NCBI GenBank assembly: GCA_016704325.1
Contig: JADJAG010000005.1
Location: forward strand, 1 to 64,000
Reading direction: 5' to 3'
Source: Chitinophagaceae bacterium
GTDB taxonomy: Bacteria > Bacteroidota > Bacteroidia > Chitinophagales > UBA10324
DNA: 64,000 nucleotides
Shown here: one piece after another, positions 54,301 through 64,000 of the stretch
Layout of the letters: each line of letters begins with the position of its first letter
Numbering within the stretch: the stretch's first letter is position 1
The notes under the pieces: model-generated
Told to the model about the DNA's origin: nothing
The model's database searches: none
Seen by the model: the letters and a program-made list of their open reading frames with translations, nothing else
Program-made: the position numbers and the translations under genes

Positions 54301-57300
54301 ATAGAAAACAGACTGCACATTTTCATCTGTCTGCGTATCGCAATTATCATCAATGGTATTGCAGATTTCCATGGCAGCAGGATTGATGAGGTTGTTATTG
54401 TCATTACAATCGGAACTATTTGCCACATAACCGGAAGGTGGTGCACAGGCGATTATTGAAAGGGCAACATCACCAAAGTTGTCGTTGTCAGTATCAGCAT
54501 AGTAGGTTGTTTGTCCATTCTCATCAATCTGCGTATCGCAGTTATCATCTATGCTATTACAGATATCGGTTGCTAAAGGATTCACTTCGGAATTTCCATC
54601 GTCACAGTCCAAATTATTGGCAACGAATCCTGAGGGTGCTGTGCAGGCAAGAACAGTTATAGAAAAGTTGCCATAGCTGTCATTGTCGGAATCAGCAAAG
54701 AAAGCAGACTGTACGTTTTCATCGGTTTGCGTATCGCAGTTATCGTCAATGGTATTGCAAACTTCAACTGCAAAGGGATTAACCGCATTGTCAGAATCAT
54801 TACAATCGGTATTGTCTGATACAAAACCAATGGGAAGAGTGCAAGCCAGTATCGTTGAATCGGGATCACCGAAATTGTCAATGTCTGTATCAGCATAGAA
54901 AACAGACTGCACATTTTCATCTGTCTGCGTATCGCAATTATCATCAATGGTATTACAGATTTCAATGGCAGCAGGATTGATGAGGTTATTGTTGTCATTA
55001 CAATCAGAACTATTTGCCACATAACCGGAAGGCAATGCACAGGCGATTATTGAAAGGGCAACATCACCAAAGTTGTCGTTGTCAGTATCAGCATAGTAGG
55101 TTGTTTGTCCATTCTCATCAATCTGCGTATCGCAGTTATCATCTATGCTATTACAGATATCGGTTGCTAAAGGATTAACTTCGGAATTTCCATCGTCACA
55201 GTCCAAATTATTGGCAACGAATCCTGAGGGTGCTGTGCAGGCAAGAGCAGTTATAGAAAAGTTGCCATAGCTGTCATTGTCGGAATCAGCATAGAAAACA
55301 GACTGCACATTTTCATCAGTCTGCGTATCGCAATTATCATCAATGGAATTACAGATTTCCATGGCAGCAGGATTGATGAGGTTGTTGTTGTCATTACAAT
55401 CGGAGCTATTTGCAACAAAACCTGAAGGAGGTGTACAAGCTAACGTGCTGACTGAAAGATCACCATAGTTATCATTGTCAGAATCAGCAAAGAAAGCAGA
55501 CTGTACGTTTTCATCAGTCTGCGTATCGCAATTATCGTCAATGGTATTACAGATTTCAATGGCAGCAGGATTGATGAGGTTATTGTTGTCATTACAATCA
55601 GAACTATTTGCCACATAACCGGAAGGCAATGCACAGGCGATTATTGAAAGGGCAACATCACCAAAGTTGTCGTTGTCAGTATCAGCATAGTAGGTTGTTT
55701 GTCCATTCTCATCAATCTGCGTATCGCAGTTATCATCTATGCTATTACAGATATCGGTTGCTAAAGGATTCACTTCGGAATTTCCATCATCGCAGTCCAA
55801 ATTATTGGCAACGAATCCTGAAGGAGCTGTACAGGCCAGAGTGGTAACACTTAAGTTACCATAACTGTCATTGTCGGAATCAGCATAGAACGTGGACTTC
55901 ACGTTTTCGTCTATCTGTGTATCGCAATCATCATCAAGGGTATTGCAGATTTCTATTGCTGCAGGATTGATGAAATTATTTCCATCGTTACAATCGGTAC
56001 TATTAGAAACGAAACCTGAAGGAGCAATACAGGCCAGTGTAGTAACACTGAAGTTTCCATAACTGTCATTGTCCGTATCGGCATAGAAAATGGATTGCAC
56101 ATTTTCATCAGTCTGCGTATCGCAATCATCATCAATGGTATTACAGATTTCCATGGCAGCAGGATTGATGAGGATGTTACCATCGTTACAATCTATGCTA
56201 TTGGCAACGAAACCTGAAGGCGCTGTACAGGCAAGTGCGGTAACACTAAAATTGCCATAACTGTCATTGTCGGAATCAGCGTAGAAGGTGGACTTCACGT
56301 TTTCATCAATCTGCGTATCGCAATCATCATCAATAGTATTGCAGATTTCTATGGCTGCAGGATTGATGAGATTATTTCCATCATTACAATCGGTACTGTT
56401 AGAAACAAAACCAACCGGTGCAGTGCAGGCCAAGGTGGTAACACTGAAGTTTCCATAACTGTCATTGTCCGTATCGGCATAGAAAATGGATTGCACATTT
56501 TCATCAGTCTGCGTATCACAATCATCATCAATAGTATTGCAGATTTCCAGAGCAACAGGGTTGATAAGGCTGTTTCCATCATTACAATCGGTACTGTTTG
56601 AAACAAAACCAACCGGCGCAGTGCAGGCCAAGGTGGTAACACTGAAGTTTCCATAACTGTCATTGTCAGAATCAGCATAGAACGTCGACTTCACGTTTTC
56701 GTCTATCTGTGTATCGCAATCATCATCAATAGTATTGCAGATTTCAGTAGCGTTCGGATTTACAAAAGGATTGTTATCGTTGCAGTCAAGTGCGACATCA
56801 AATCCATCACCATCACTATCGGCTATATTACATACCCGTCCGTTCAAATTGGCATTCAGTACCTGAAGCACACCAGTAGTATTGGAAGCGTTAAAACCAT
56901 ATATCCTGAATTTAACGGGTTGCTGGGAGAAGAAGTCAATAAAATCCCAGGAAGCAACTGACATGGTTCCGCAGGAAGTATTGGAAAGGGTCTTATTGAG
57001 ACCCTGGTCTATCCAGTTGGTTCCACCATCAATGCTGTAAGCCAGGCGCGTGGTAGCCGGACCAGTATTATTTCTTCTCAGTTCCACAGTGAATGATTGT
57101 GCTTCAATTTTATAGCCGGAAGCGGGCGTAAGGGTAAATTCGACGGCTGGAAGTGTATTACTGAATACCGTTGTTGCAGTGAAATTCTTTGAAGTAAATC
57201 CCGTAGGGCAGGCAGCACCACCAGTTGCAGCAGCAGCAGTATTTACCCGAATGAGGTTAGAAGCAGTGGCATTGGCAGAAACGATTGCGGGAGTACCGGA

Positions 57301-60300
57301 AGTGTTGCTGGTATAGCTGTATATTTTCACCGGCTCATCGGTGACCGCATTGCAGTTATCGTCAATGTTATTGCAGACTTCAGCGCTGCCGGGATTAACT
57401 GCGATATTGGCATCGTTGCAATCTGTACTGTTGGCAACAAATCCAACAGGAGCAGTGCAGGCAAGGGTGGTGATAGAAAAATTTCCATAGCTGTCATTAT
57501 CGGCATCAGCATAGAAAGTTAATTTTACGTTTTCATCAATTTGGGTATCGCAATCATCATCAATGGTATTGCAGATTTCTGCAGCAGCGGGATTTACTAA
57601 ATTACTTGCGTCGTTACAATCAGCGTTGTTTGAAACAAAACCGGAAGGAACGGTACAGGCAAGCGTTGTTATATTCAAATTGCCATAGGTATCATTATCT
57701 GAATCGGCAAAGAAGATGGATTGAACGTTTTCATCCACTTGTGTATCACAATCATCATCGATGATGTTGCAGATTTCAATGGCGGCAGGATTGATGAGGT
57801 TGTTAGCATCATTACAATCGGAATTATTTGAAACATAGCCGGAAGGTACGGTACAAGCCAATGTAGTAACAACAGGATTTCCGTAGGTATCATTGTCTGT
57901 ATCTGCATAGAAAACAGATTTTACATTCTCATCGGTTTCTGTGTCGCAATCGTCATCTATAGCGTTGCAGATTTCGGTTGCTGACGGATTAATTGCAGGA
58001 TTCGCATCATTGCAATCAAAAGCGGCATCAAAGCCATCACCATCTGCATCGGAAATCAGGCAGACCTGTCCGTTGAGCTGAATGTTTAGCAGTTGCAGCA
58101 CACCGGAAGTGGCTGATGCTTTAAATCCATAAATCCTGAATTTAACCGGAAGTTGCGAAGTGAAATCAGGGAAATCCCAGCTTGCCGGTGTCATTATTCC
58201 GCAGGAAGAACTGTTCAAAGACTTGTTAGTGCCCTGGTCAATCCAGGTTGCACCGTTATCCCTGCTATAGGCAAAACGAATGGAAGCGGGACCACTGCCA
58301 CTCCTTCTGAGTTCAGCAGATAAGGAAGCCGCATTTAATTTATATCCCTGCTCCGGAGTGATTGTAAATTCTGCGGCCGGCATATCTATGTTGAAGATGG
58401 TGGCAGGTGGGAAATTACCGGAAGAATATCCGGTGGTGCAGTTGGTGTTCAGTGAAGCACCATTCACTCTCGTGAGGTTTCCGGCTGTGGCATGAAGCGA
58501 TACTGAAAAAGGCAAACCGGTGGTGTTATCCGTATATTGATAAACCGGCACCGCTTCATCAACAGATGTGTTGCAGTTATCATCAATATTATTGCAAATT
58601 TCAGCGATGCCGGGATTTACAGCAACATTGTTATCGTTGCAATCAGTACTATTGGCAACGAATCCTGAAGGGGCAGTACAGGCCAGTGTGGTAACACTTA
58701 AGTTTCCATAACTGTCATTGTCTGAATCAGCATAAAAAGTGGACTTCACGTTTTCATCAACCTGTGTATCGCAATCATCATCAATGGTATTGCAGATTTC
58801 AATGCCGGCAGGATTGATTAAGTTATTGGCATCATTGCAGTCTGTGCTATTGGCAACGAATCCTAAAGGTGCTGTGCAGGCAAGCGTAGTAACACTGAAA
58901 TTACCATAACTGTCATTATCTGAATCAGCATAGAAAGTGGACTTCACATTTTCGTCAACCTGCGTATCGCAATCATCGTCAATGGTATTGCAGATTTCAA
59001 TGGCAGCAGGATTGATGAGGTTATTTCCATCATTACAATCGGTACTGTTAGCAACAAAACCAACCGGCGCAGTGCAGGCCAGTGTGGTAACACTTAAGTT
59101 TCCATAACTGTCATTGTCGGAATCAGCATAGAACGTGGACTTCACGTTTTCGTCTATCTGTGTATCGCAATCATCATCAATAGTATTGCAGATTTCAGTA
59201 GCGTTCGGATTTACCAAAGGATTGTTATCGTTGCAGTCAAGTGCTACATCAAATCCATCTCCATCAGCATCATTCACAGTACATATCCTGCCATTCAGAT
59301 TTACATTAAGTACCTGAAGTACGCCTGTGGTTGCAGAGGCATTGAAACCGTATATCCTGAATTTGACGGGTTGTTGAGAGTAGAAGTCAACGAAATCCCA
59401 TGAAGCCACCGACATAGTTCCGCAGGCAGCGTTAGACAGCGTTTTATTGATACCCTGGTCAATCCAGTTGGTTCCTCCATCAATGCTATATGCCAGTCGT
59501 GCAGCAGCAGGTCCTGTATTATTTCTTCTGAGTTCAACAGAAATGGAATGTGCTTCGATTTTAAAACCCGGAGCAGGGGACAGGGTGAATTCAATGGCCG
59601 GCAATGCATTGGAAAAGATTATTGTGGAAGGGAAGTTCTTTGAGGTCAGTCCGGTAGGACAAGCAGCACCACCGGTAGCGACAGCGGCACTGTTTACGCG
59701 AAGCAGGTTAGAAGCTGTGGCATTGGCAGAAATGATAGCTGGAATACCGGAAGTGTTATTGGTATAGCTATAAATTTTTACTGCTTCATCGGTTATTGCA
59801 TTGCAGTTGTCATCGATGTTATTGCAGACTTCAGCACTTCCCGGATTAACCGCTGCATTGGTATCGTTGCAATCAGTACTGTTGGCAACAAAACCAAGCG
59901 GTGCTGCGCAAGCCAGCGTTGTTACACTGAGGTTGCCATAGCTGTCATTGTCAGCATCAGCATAGAAAGTGGATTTTACGTTTTCATCAACCTGTGTATC
60001 GCAATCATCGTCAATGGTATTACAGATTTCAATGGCAGCAGGATTGATGAAGTTATTTCCATCATTGCAATCGGTATTGTTAGCAACAAAACCAACCGGC
60101 GCAGTACATGCCAGTATAGTAACACTTAAGTTTCCATAACTGTCATTGTCGGAATCAGCATAGAAAGTGGATTGAACATTTTCATCTATCTGTATATCGC
60201 AATCATCATCAACGGTATTACAGATTTCAATGGCAGCAGGATTGATGAGGTTATTTCCATCATTGCAATCGGTATTGTTTGCAACAAAACCAACCGGCGC

Positions 60301-63300
60301 AGTGCAGGCCAGTATAGTAGCACTTAAGTTTCCATAACTGTCATTGTCGGAATCAGCATAGAAAGTGGATTGAACGTTTTCATCTATCTGGGTATCGCAA
60401 TCATCATCTAGGGTGTTACAGATTTCAAAGGCGGATGGATTGATCAGCGGGTTATTGTCGTTGCAATCAAGAGCGATATCAAAACCATCACCATCGGCAT
60501 CGGTGATGTTGCATACTTTTCCATTCAGGTTTACATTCAGAATTTGAAGTACGCCACTTGTAGCTGAAGCATTAAAGCCGTAGATCCTGAACTTAACGGG
60601 TTGCTGTGAAAAGAAATCAACAAAATCCCATAGTGCAATTGTCATTGTTCCACAAGCCGAATTGGAGATTGCCTTATTGATACCCTGATCAATCCAGCTG
60701 TTGCCGCCATCAATACTGTATGCCAGCCTGATGGCAGCCGGCCCGGAACTATTTCTTCTAAGCTCAACCGTTAATGAATGCGCTTCAATTCTGAAACCGT
60801 TAGCAGGAGCTAGTGTAAATTCTATTGCAGGTAATGTGGTTGCAAAAACAGTGGTAGCAGGGAAATTTTTCGAAGATAAACCCGTGGGGCAGGCAGCTCC
60901 CCCAGTTGCAGGTGAAGCACTGTTGACGCGGGTAAGGCCGGCTGCCGAGGCATTCACTGCAACGGTTGCCGGATTGCCGGAGGTATTATCGGTATAGCTA
61001 AAAAGTTTGATCGCTTCATCTATCGAACCATTACAATTATCGTCGATGCTGTTACAAACTTCAGTGGATGCAGGATTTACCAGGATGTTCGCATCATTAC
61101 AATCTGCATTATTGGAAACAAATCCAATAGGAGCAGTGCATGCAAGTATAGTTATGCTGATGTTTCCAAAATTATCATTGTCGTTGTCTGCATAGAATGT
61201 GGATTGAACGTTTTCGTCAACCTGTGTATCGCAGTCATCGTCAATGGTATTACAGATTTCTGTAGCTAAAGGATTGATGAGGTTGCTGGCATCGTTACAA
61301 TCTGCATTGTTGGAAACAAAACCAACAGGGGCATTACAGGCAAGTGTTGTTACGCTGACGTTACCGAAATTGTCGTTATCGCTGTCGGCATAGAATGTGG
61401 ATTGAATATTTTCGTCAACCTGTGTATCGCAGTCATCGTCAATGGTATTGCAGATTTCTATGCCAGCAGGATTGATCAGGTTGCTGGCATCATTACAATC
61501 TGAATTGTTGGAAACAAACCCTGTTGGAGCAGTACAGGCAAGCGTAGTTACGCTAATGTTACCGAAATTGTCGTTGTCGCTGTCTGCATAGAAAGTGGAC
61601 TGAACATTTTCATCAATTTGTGTATCGCAATCATCATCAATAGAATTGCAGATTTCTGTAGCGCCGGGATTGACTAAAGGATTAAGATCATCGCAATCAA
61701 CAGCTGAGGCAAAACCATCGCCATCAGCATCGGCCACAAAACAAATTTTTGCCACCAGGTCGACATTCAGCAACTGCAAAATGCCAGAACCTGAAGATGC
61801 ATTGAAACCATAGATTCGGACGATGAGTGGTTGTGCGGTTGAAAAATCATTAAAATCCCAAACGGCATTGGTCATAATATCACAATTGCTGTTTGAAAAT
61901 GACTGGTTCACTCCCTGATCGATCCAATTATTTCCACCGTCCTTACTATATGCAAATCGGACACTTGCAGGGCCACCTGAATTTCTGCGAAGCTGTGCAG
62001 AGAGGGACTGTGCATTAACCTGGTAGCCATTATCCGGAGTTATCGTGAATTGAATGGCAGCTAATTCTGAATTATAAGTAGTAGTGTTTGAAAAACTTTT
62101 TGTGGAAAACCCGTTAAGGCAAGCACCGGAACCGGTAGCCAATGCGCTTCCGTTTACCAACGTAAGATTGGTAATTGTAGCATGCGCAACGGTTGTTGCC
62201 GGAATGCCGGCGACGTTATTAGTATAATGAAAGGCATTGATGGCTTCGTCTAATATACTATTGCAATTATCATCAATTAAATTGCAGGTTTCTATTGCTG
62301 CCGGATTTACATTTGCATTGGTATCATCACAATCTGATTGATCCGCCACTATACCAATGGCAGGCTGGCAGGCTAAAATTTCATTAACGGGATCACCATA
62401 TTGGTCGCCATCGTTGTCAGCATAAAAAACAGACTGTACTCCTTCGTCAATCATTGTATCACAATCATCATCTATTGTATTGCATACTTCTGTTGCACCC
62501 GGGTAAATGGAAGCATTGTTATCATTGCAGTCTGTCGAAGTATTAAATCCATCCAGGTCATTGTCAACTAAGGATGCACAAACGTTTCCATTTACACTCA
62601 CATTGAGCAACTGAAGTGATCCTGAAAGAGCGGAGGCATCAAAGCCATATATTCTGAAAAGAATTGTTTGTGTGGTGGAGAAATCCGGAAAATCCCAGGT
62701 TGCCGGCGTCATAGATCCGCAGACAGCGTTTTGTAATGCCTGGTTGTCACCCATATCAATCCACAGATTGCCACCGTTGGTGCTATAGGCCAGCCTGATT
62801 TTGGCCGGACCGCCACCATTTCTTCTTAGTTCTGCTGATATGGAAGTTGCGTTAATATTATAACTACCTGTTGATTTCAGCGAAAATTCAATTGCAGGCA
62901 ACGTGGTACTAAAAACCAGTACAGCTGAAAAATTCTTTGCGGAGAAACCTGTCGTGCAACCTGTTGCCGGTTGGGCTCCATTTACAAAGCTGAAACCTGT
63001 TCCAATTGCGTTGGCGGCCACACTGCTTGGTAAACCTGAGGCAAGGTCAGTGTAAGTATAAATCGATGCAGACTCGTCTGTTATGCTGTTACAATTATCA
63101 TCAATACCATTGCAGATTTCAGGTGCACTTGGGTAAACTGCATTACTCGCATCATTGCAATCATTGTTATCAGCTACATATCCATCAGGGTTAATGCATC
63201 CTTCAACGGTAATCGCAGGATTACCAAAGTTGTCGTTGTCAGCATCCGCATAGAAGCTAAAAAGTACACCTTCATCTATTTGCGTATTGCAATTATCATC

Positions 63301-64000
63301 CAAGGCATTGCAGATTTCCATTGCTGCCGGATTAATACTGTTTCCAACCGGGCCGTCATTGCAATCAAGATTATTGGTAACATAACCACCGGGTGCTACA
63401 CAGGCTGCAATTGTTAAACCCGGATTACCAAAAGTATCAAGGTCTTCATCGGCATAAAAAACAGAGGTTACTCCTTCATCTGTTTCCAAATTACAATTGT
63501 CATCCAGTAAATTACAGAGTTCGGTGGCACCCGGGAAAATTGCAGCATTGTTGTCGTTACAATCCGTGGCAAAATCATAACCATCTGCATCAGCATCCAA
63601 AATCAAGGGACAAACCCTTCCGGAAAGCGTTAAGTTCTGAACCTGCAAAACACCTGTCGTACTCGTCGCTTTAAATCCAAATATCCTGAACAATACTGTT
63701 TGCGAGGTGAAGAAGTCGGGAATATCCCACGTATATAGCGTCATTGTTCCACATGGGCTGCTGATAAGACTTTGATCAATACCCTGGCTGATCCAGCTGT
63801 TTCCGTTATCAATGCTATAAGCAAATCGCACGAAGGAAGGGCCACCGCCGCTTTTCCTAAGTTCAACGGATAGGAAGGTTGACTGAATCTGCTGATTATT
63901 ATTGGGTGTGATCGTAAATTGGACAGCAGGTAAAGTTTCAGAATAGGAGTTTGCATTTGTGAAATTGGTAAGTGAAAAACCAGAAGGACAGATACCGCTT
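54289..64000 (-). CDS. Giant MopE-repeat surface protein, central part (runs off the right edge)
   Basis: An open frame of at least 3,236 residues with no stop up to the window edge; the N-terminus and signal are outside. Two units alternate. One is a 66-residue, aspartate- and cysteine-rich repeat (EICNTIDDDCDTQIDENV, FYADSDNDSYGN, TLACTAPVGFVANSTDCND), occurring in runs of two to eight. The other is a module of about 190 residues (PAIEFTLAPANGFRIEAHSL, ELRRNSSGPAAIRLAYSIDG, PVKFRIYGFNASATSGVLQI) ending in DADGDGFDxxxDCND; there are seven here. The repeats are of the MopE putative metal-binding class. The protein is probably a long, stiff, metal-stabilised surface fibre exported by the T9SS. 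DNA repeats are nearly identical between 54.3 and 56.0 kb, a period of 594 bp. Confidence 0.85.
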   Translation of the reverse strand, partial: SGICPSGFSLTNFTNANSYSETLPAVQFTITPNNNQQIQSTFLSVELRKSGGGPSFVRFAYSIDNGNSWISQGIDQSLISSPCGTMTLYTWDIPDFFTSQTVLFRIFGFKATSTTGVLQVQNLTLSGRVCPLILDADADGYDFATDCNDNNAAIFPGATELCNLLDDNCNLETDEGVTSVFYADEDLDTFGNPGLTIAACVAPGGYVTNNLDCNDGPVGNSINPAAMEICNALDDNCNTQIDEGVLFSFYADADNDNFGNPAITVEGCINPDGYVADNNDCNDASNAVYPSAPEICNGIDDNCNSITDESASIYTYTDLASGLPSSVAANAIGTGFSFVNGAQPATGCTTGFSAKNFSAVLVFSTTLPAIEFSLKSTGSYNINATSISAELRRNGGGPAKIRLAYSTNGGNLWIDMGDNQALQNAVCGSMTPATWDFPDFSTTQTILFRIYGFDASALSGSLQLLNVSVNGNVCASLVDNDLDGFNTSTDCNDNNASIYPGATEVCNTIDDDCDTMIDEGVQSVFYADNDGDQYGDPVNEILACQPAIGIVADQSDCDDTNANVNPAAIETCNLIDDNCNSILDEAINAFHYTNNVAGIPATTVAHATITNLTLVNGSALATGSGACLNGFSTKSFSNTTTYNSELAAIQFTITPDNGYQVNAQSLSAQLRRNSGGPASVRFAYSKDGGNNWIDQGVNQSFSNSNCDIMTNAVWDFNDFSTAQPLIVRIYGFNASSGSGILQLLNVDLVAKICFVADADGDGFASAVDCDDLNPLVNPGATEICNSIDDDCDTQIDENVQSTFYADSDNDNFGNISVTTLACTAPTGFVSNNSDCNDASNLINPAGIEICNTIDDDCDTQVDENIQSTFYADSDNDNFGNVSVTTLACNAPVGFVSNNADCNDASNLINPLATEICNTIDDDCDTQVDENVQSTFYADNDNDNFGNISITILACTAPIGFVSNNADCNDANILVNPASTEVCNSIDDNCNGSIDEAIKLFSYTDNTSGNPATVAVNASAAGLTRVNSASPATGGAACPTGLSSKNFPATTVFATTLPAIEFTLAPANGFRIEAHSLTVELRRNSSGPAAIRLAYSIDGGNSWIDQGINKAISNSACGTMTIALWDFVDFFSQQPVKFRIYGFNASATSGVLQILNVNLNGKVCNITDADGDGFDIALDCNDNNPLINPSAFEICNTLDDDCDTQIDENVQSTFYADSDNDSYGNLSATILACTAPVGFVANNTDCNDGNNLINPAAIEICNTVDDDCDIQIDENVQSTFYADSDNDSYGNLSVTILACTAPVGFVANNTDCNDGNNFINPAAIEICNTIDDDCDTQVDENVKSTFYADADNDSYGNLSVTTLACAAPLGFVANSTDCNDTNAAVNPGSAEVCNNIDDNCNAITDEAVKIYSYTNNTSGIPAIISANATASNLLRVNSAAVATGGAACPTGLTSKNFPSTIIFSNALPAIEFTLSPAPGFKIEAHSISVELRRNNTGPAAARLAYSIDGGTNWIDQGINKTLSNAACGTMSVASWDFVDFYSQQPVKFRIYGFNASATTGVLQVLNVNLNGRICTVNDADGDGFDVALDCNDNNPLVNPNATEICNTIDDDCDTQIDENVKSTFYADSDNDSYGNLSVTTLACTAPVGFVANSTDCNDGNNLINPAAIEICNTIDDDCDTQVDENVKSTFYADSDNDSYGNFSVTTLACTAPLGFVANSTDCNDANNLINPAGIEICNTIDDDCDTQVDENVKSTFYADSDNDSYGNLSVTTLACTAPSGFVANSTDCNDNNVAVNPGIAEICNNIDDNCNTSVDEAVPVYQYTDNTTGLPFSVSLHATAGNLTRVNGASLNTNCTTGYSSGNFPPATIFNIDMPAAEFTITPEQGYKLNAASLSAELRRSGSGPASIRFAYSRDNGATWIDQGTNKSLNSSSCGIMTPASWDFPDFTSQLPVKFRIYGFKASATSGVLQLLNIQLNGQVCLISDADGDGFDAAFDCNDANPAINPSATEICNAIDDDCDTETDENVKSVFYADTDNDTYGNPVVTTLACTVPSGYVSNNSDCNDANNLINPAAIEICNIIDDDCDTQVDENVQSIFFADSDNDTYGNLNITTLACTVPSGFVSNNADCNDASNLVNPAAAEICNTIDDDCDTQIDENVKLTFYADADNDSYGNFSITTLACTAPVGFVANSTDCNDANIAVNPGSAEVCNNIDDNCNAVTDEPVKIYSYTSNTSGTPAIVSANATASNLIRVNTAAAATGGAACPTGFTSKNFTATTVFSNTLPAVEFTLTPASGYKIEAQSFTVELRRNNTGPATTRLAYSIDGGTNWIDQGLNKTLSNTSCGTMSVASWDFIDFFSQQPVKFRIYGFNASNTTGVLQVLNANLNGRVCNIADSDGDGFDVALDCNDNNPFVNPNATEICNTIDDDCDTQIDENVKSTFYADSDNDSYGNFSVTTLACTAPVGFVSNSTDCNDGNSLINPVALEICNTIDDDCDTQTDENVQSIFYADTDNDSYGNFSVTTLACTAPVGFVSNSTDCNDGNNLINPAAIEICNTIDDDCDTQIDENVKSTFYADSDNDSYGNFSVTALACTAPSGFVANSIDCNDGNILINPAAMEICNTIDDDCDTQTDENVQSIFYADTDNDSYGNFSVTTLACIAPSGFVSNSTDCNDGNNFINPAAIEICNTLDDDCDTQIDENVKSTFYADSDNDSYGNLSVTTLACTAPSGFVANNLDCDDGNSEVNPLATDICNSIDDNCDTQIDENGQTTYYADTDNDNFGDVALSIIACALPSGYVANSSDCNDNNNLINPAAIEICNTIDDNCDTQTDENVQSAFFADSDNDNYGDLSVSTLACTPPSGFVANSSDCNDNNNLINPAAMEICNSIDDNCDTQTDENVQSVFYADSDNDSYGNFSITALACTAPSGFVANNLDCDDGNSEVNPLATDICNSIDDNCDTQIDENGQTTYYADTDNDNFGDVALSIIACALPSGYVANSSDCNDNNNLINPAAIEICNTIDDNCDTQTDENVQSVFYADTDIDNFGDPDSTILACTLPIGFVSDNTDCNDSDNAVNPFAVEVCNTIDDNCDTQTDENVQSAFFADSDNDSYGNFSITVLACTAPSGFVANNLDCDDGNSEVNPLATDICNSIDDNCDTQIDENGQTTYYADTDNDNFGDVALSIIACAPPSGYVANSSDCNDNNNLINPAAMEICNTIDDNCDTQTDENVQSVFYADS

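Overview
The window is Bacteroidota DNA, probably Chitinophagia- or Saprospiria-like; the lineage is inferred from gene content only. The evidence is about eleven proteins ending in type IX secretion (T9SS) type A sorting domains, the Bacteroidota TamL/TamB pair, an HU - TPR - tiny basic ribosome-type protein - RNase E/G cluster, Reg_prop and SBBP-type propellers, and weak Shine-Dalgarno sites. It is rich in secreted-protein genes and low in gene density. It contains many repeats and several decayed genes, and no tRNA or rRNA was recognised.

Layout. 1-170: start of a TetR-type regulator leaving the left edge. 545-2196: a heavily decayed NAD+ synthetase (nadE). 2227-3888: a palindromic MITE-like repeat split by a 1381-bp IS4-type insertion sequence with 19-bp ends and a 9-bp target duplication; its transposase is frameshifted. 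3889-4140: a chain of hairpins. 4422-9958: two T9SS propeller genes, both broken, mostly at homopolymer runs. 9864-10684: a copy of the divergent promoter region found intact at 28.5-29.1 kb, joined to a second nadE 3' end. 10831-18173: tamB-tamL operon. 18303-20311: YtxH, YtxH, holin-like and BrkB/YihY membrane proteins. 20692-28468: T9SS proteins including a sulfatase, a cyclase remnant, a DUF1398 protein, a seven-bladed Reg_prop propeller, a small membrane protein, a second MITE copy and a Ycf48-like propeller. 28971-34329: a tail-fibre-like structural protein, then M4 and M23 metallopeptidases that both carry a 3-coathanger-type domain and a T9SS tail. 34719-35535: an IS200/IS605 TnpA gene inside REP-like repeats, one of which contains a 38-G run. 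35679-38926: RNase E/G, an overlooked 31-residue basic protein, a TPR protein and HU. 38989-44083: two direct copies of an SRPBCC gene with its upstream DNA, bracketing an M4 protease and two paralogous barrel-like proteins. 45269-45447: a 179-bp MITE with 19-bp ends and a 9-bp target duplication. 47016-49295: a CUB-repeat T9SS protein. 51093-64000: a giant T9SS protein (over 4,200 residues, N-terminus outside the window) made of 66-residue MopE-like metal-binding repeats interspersed with nine larger beta-sandwich-like modules.

How it fits together. Most genes make exported surface or extracellular proteins (propellers, proteases, a sulfatase, a giant repeat adhesin-like protein) that would leave the cell through a T9SS encoded elsewhere, while TamB/TamL and the small membrane proteins serve the envelope. 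No complete novel defence or biosynthetic system is evident. The most unusual items are the giant MopE-type protein with its higher-order DNA repeat, the REP-flanked TnpA, the two new-looking MITE families and the reciprocal-looking duplication linking 10 kb and 29 kb. Several frameshifts lie in homopolymers and one tract is pure G, so some broken genes may be sequencing or assembly errors.
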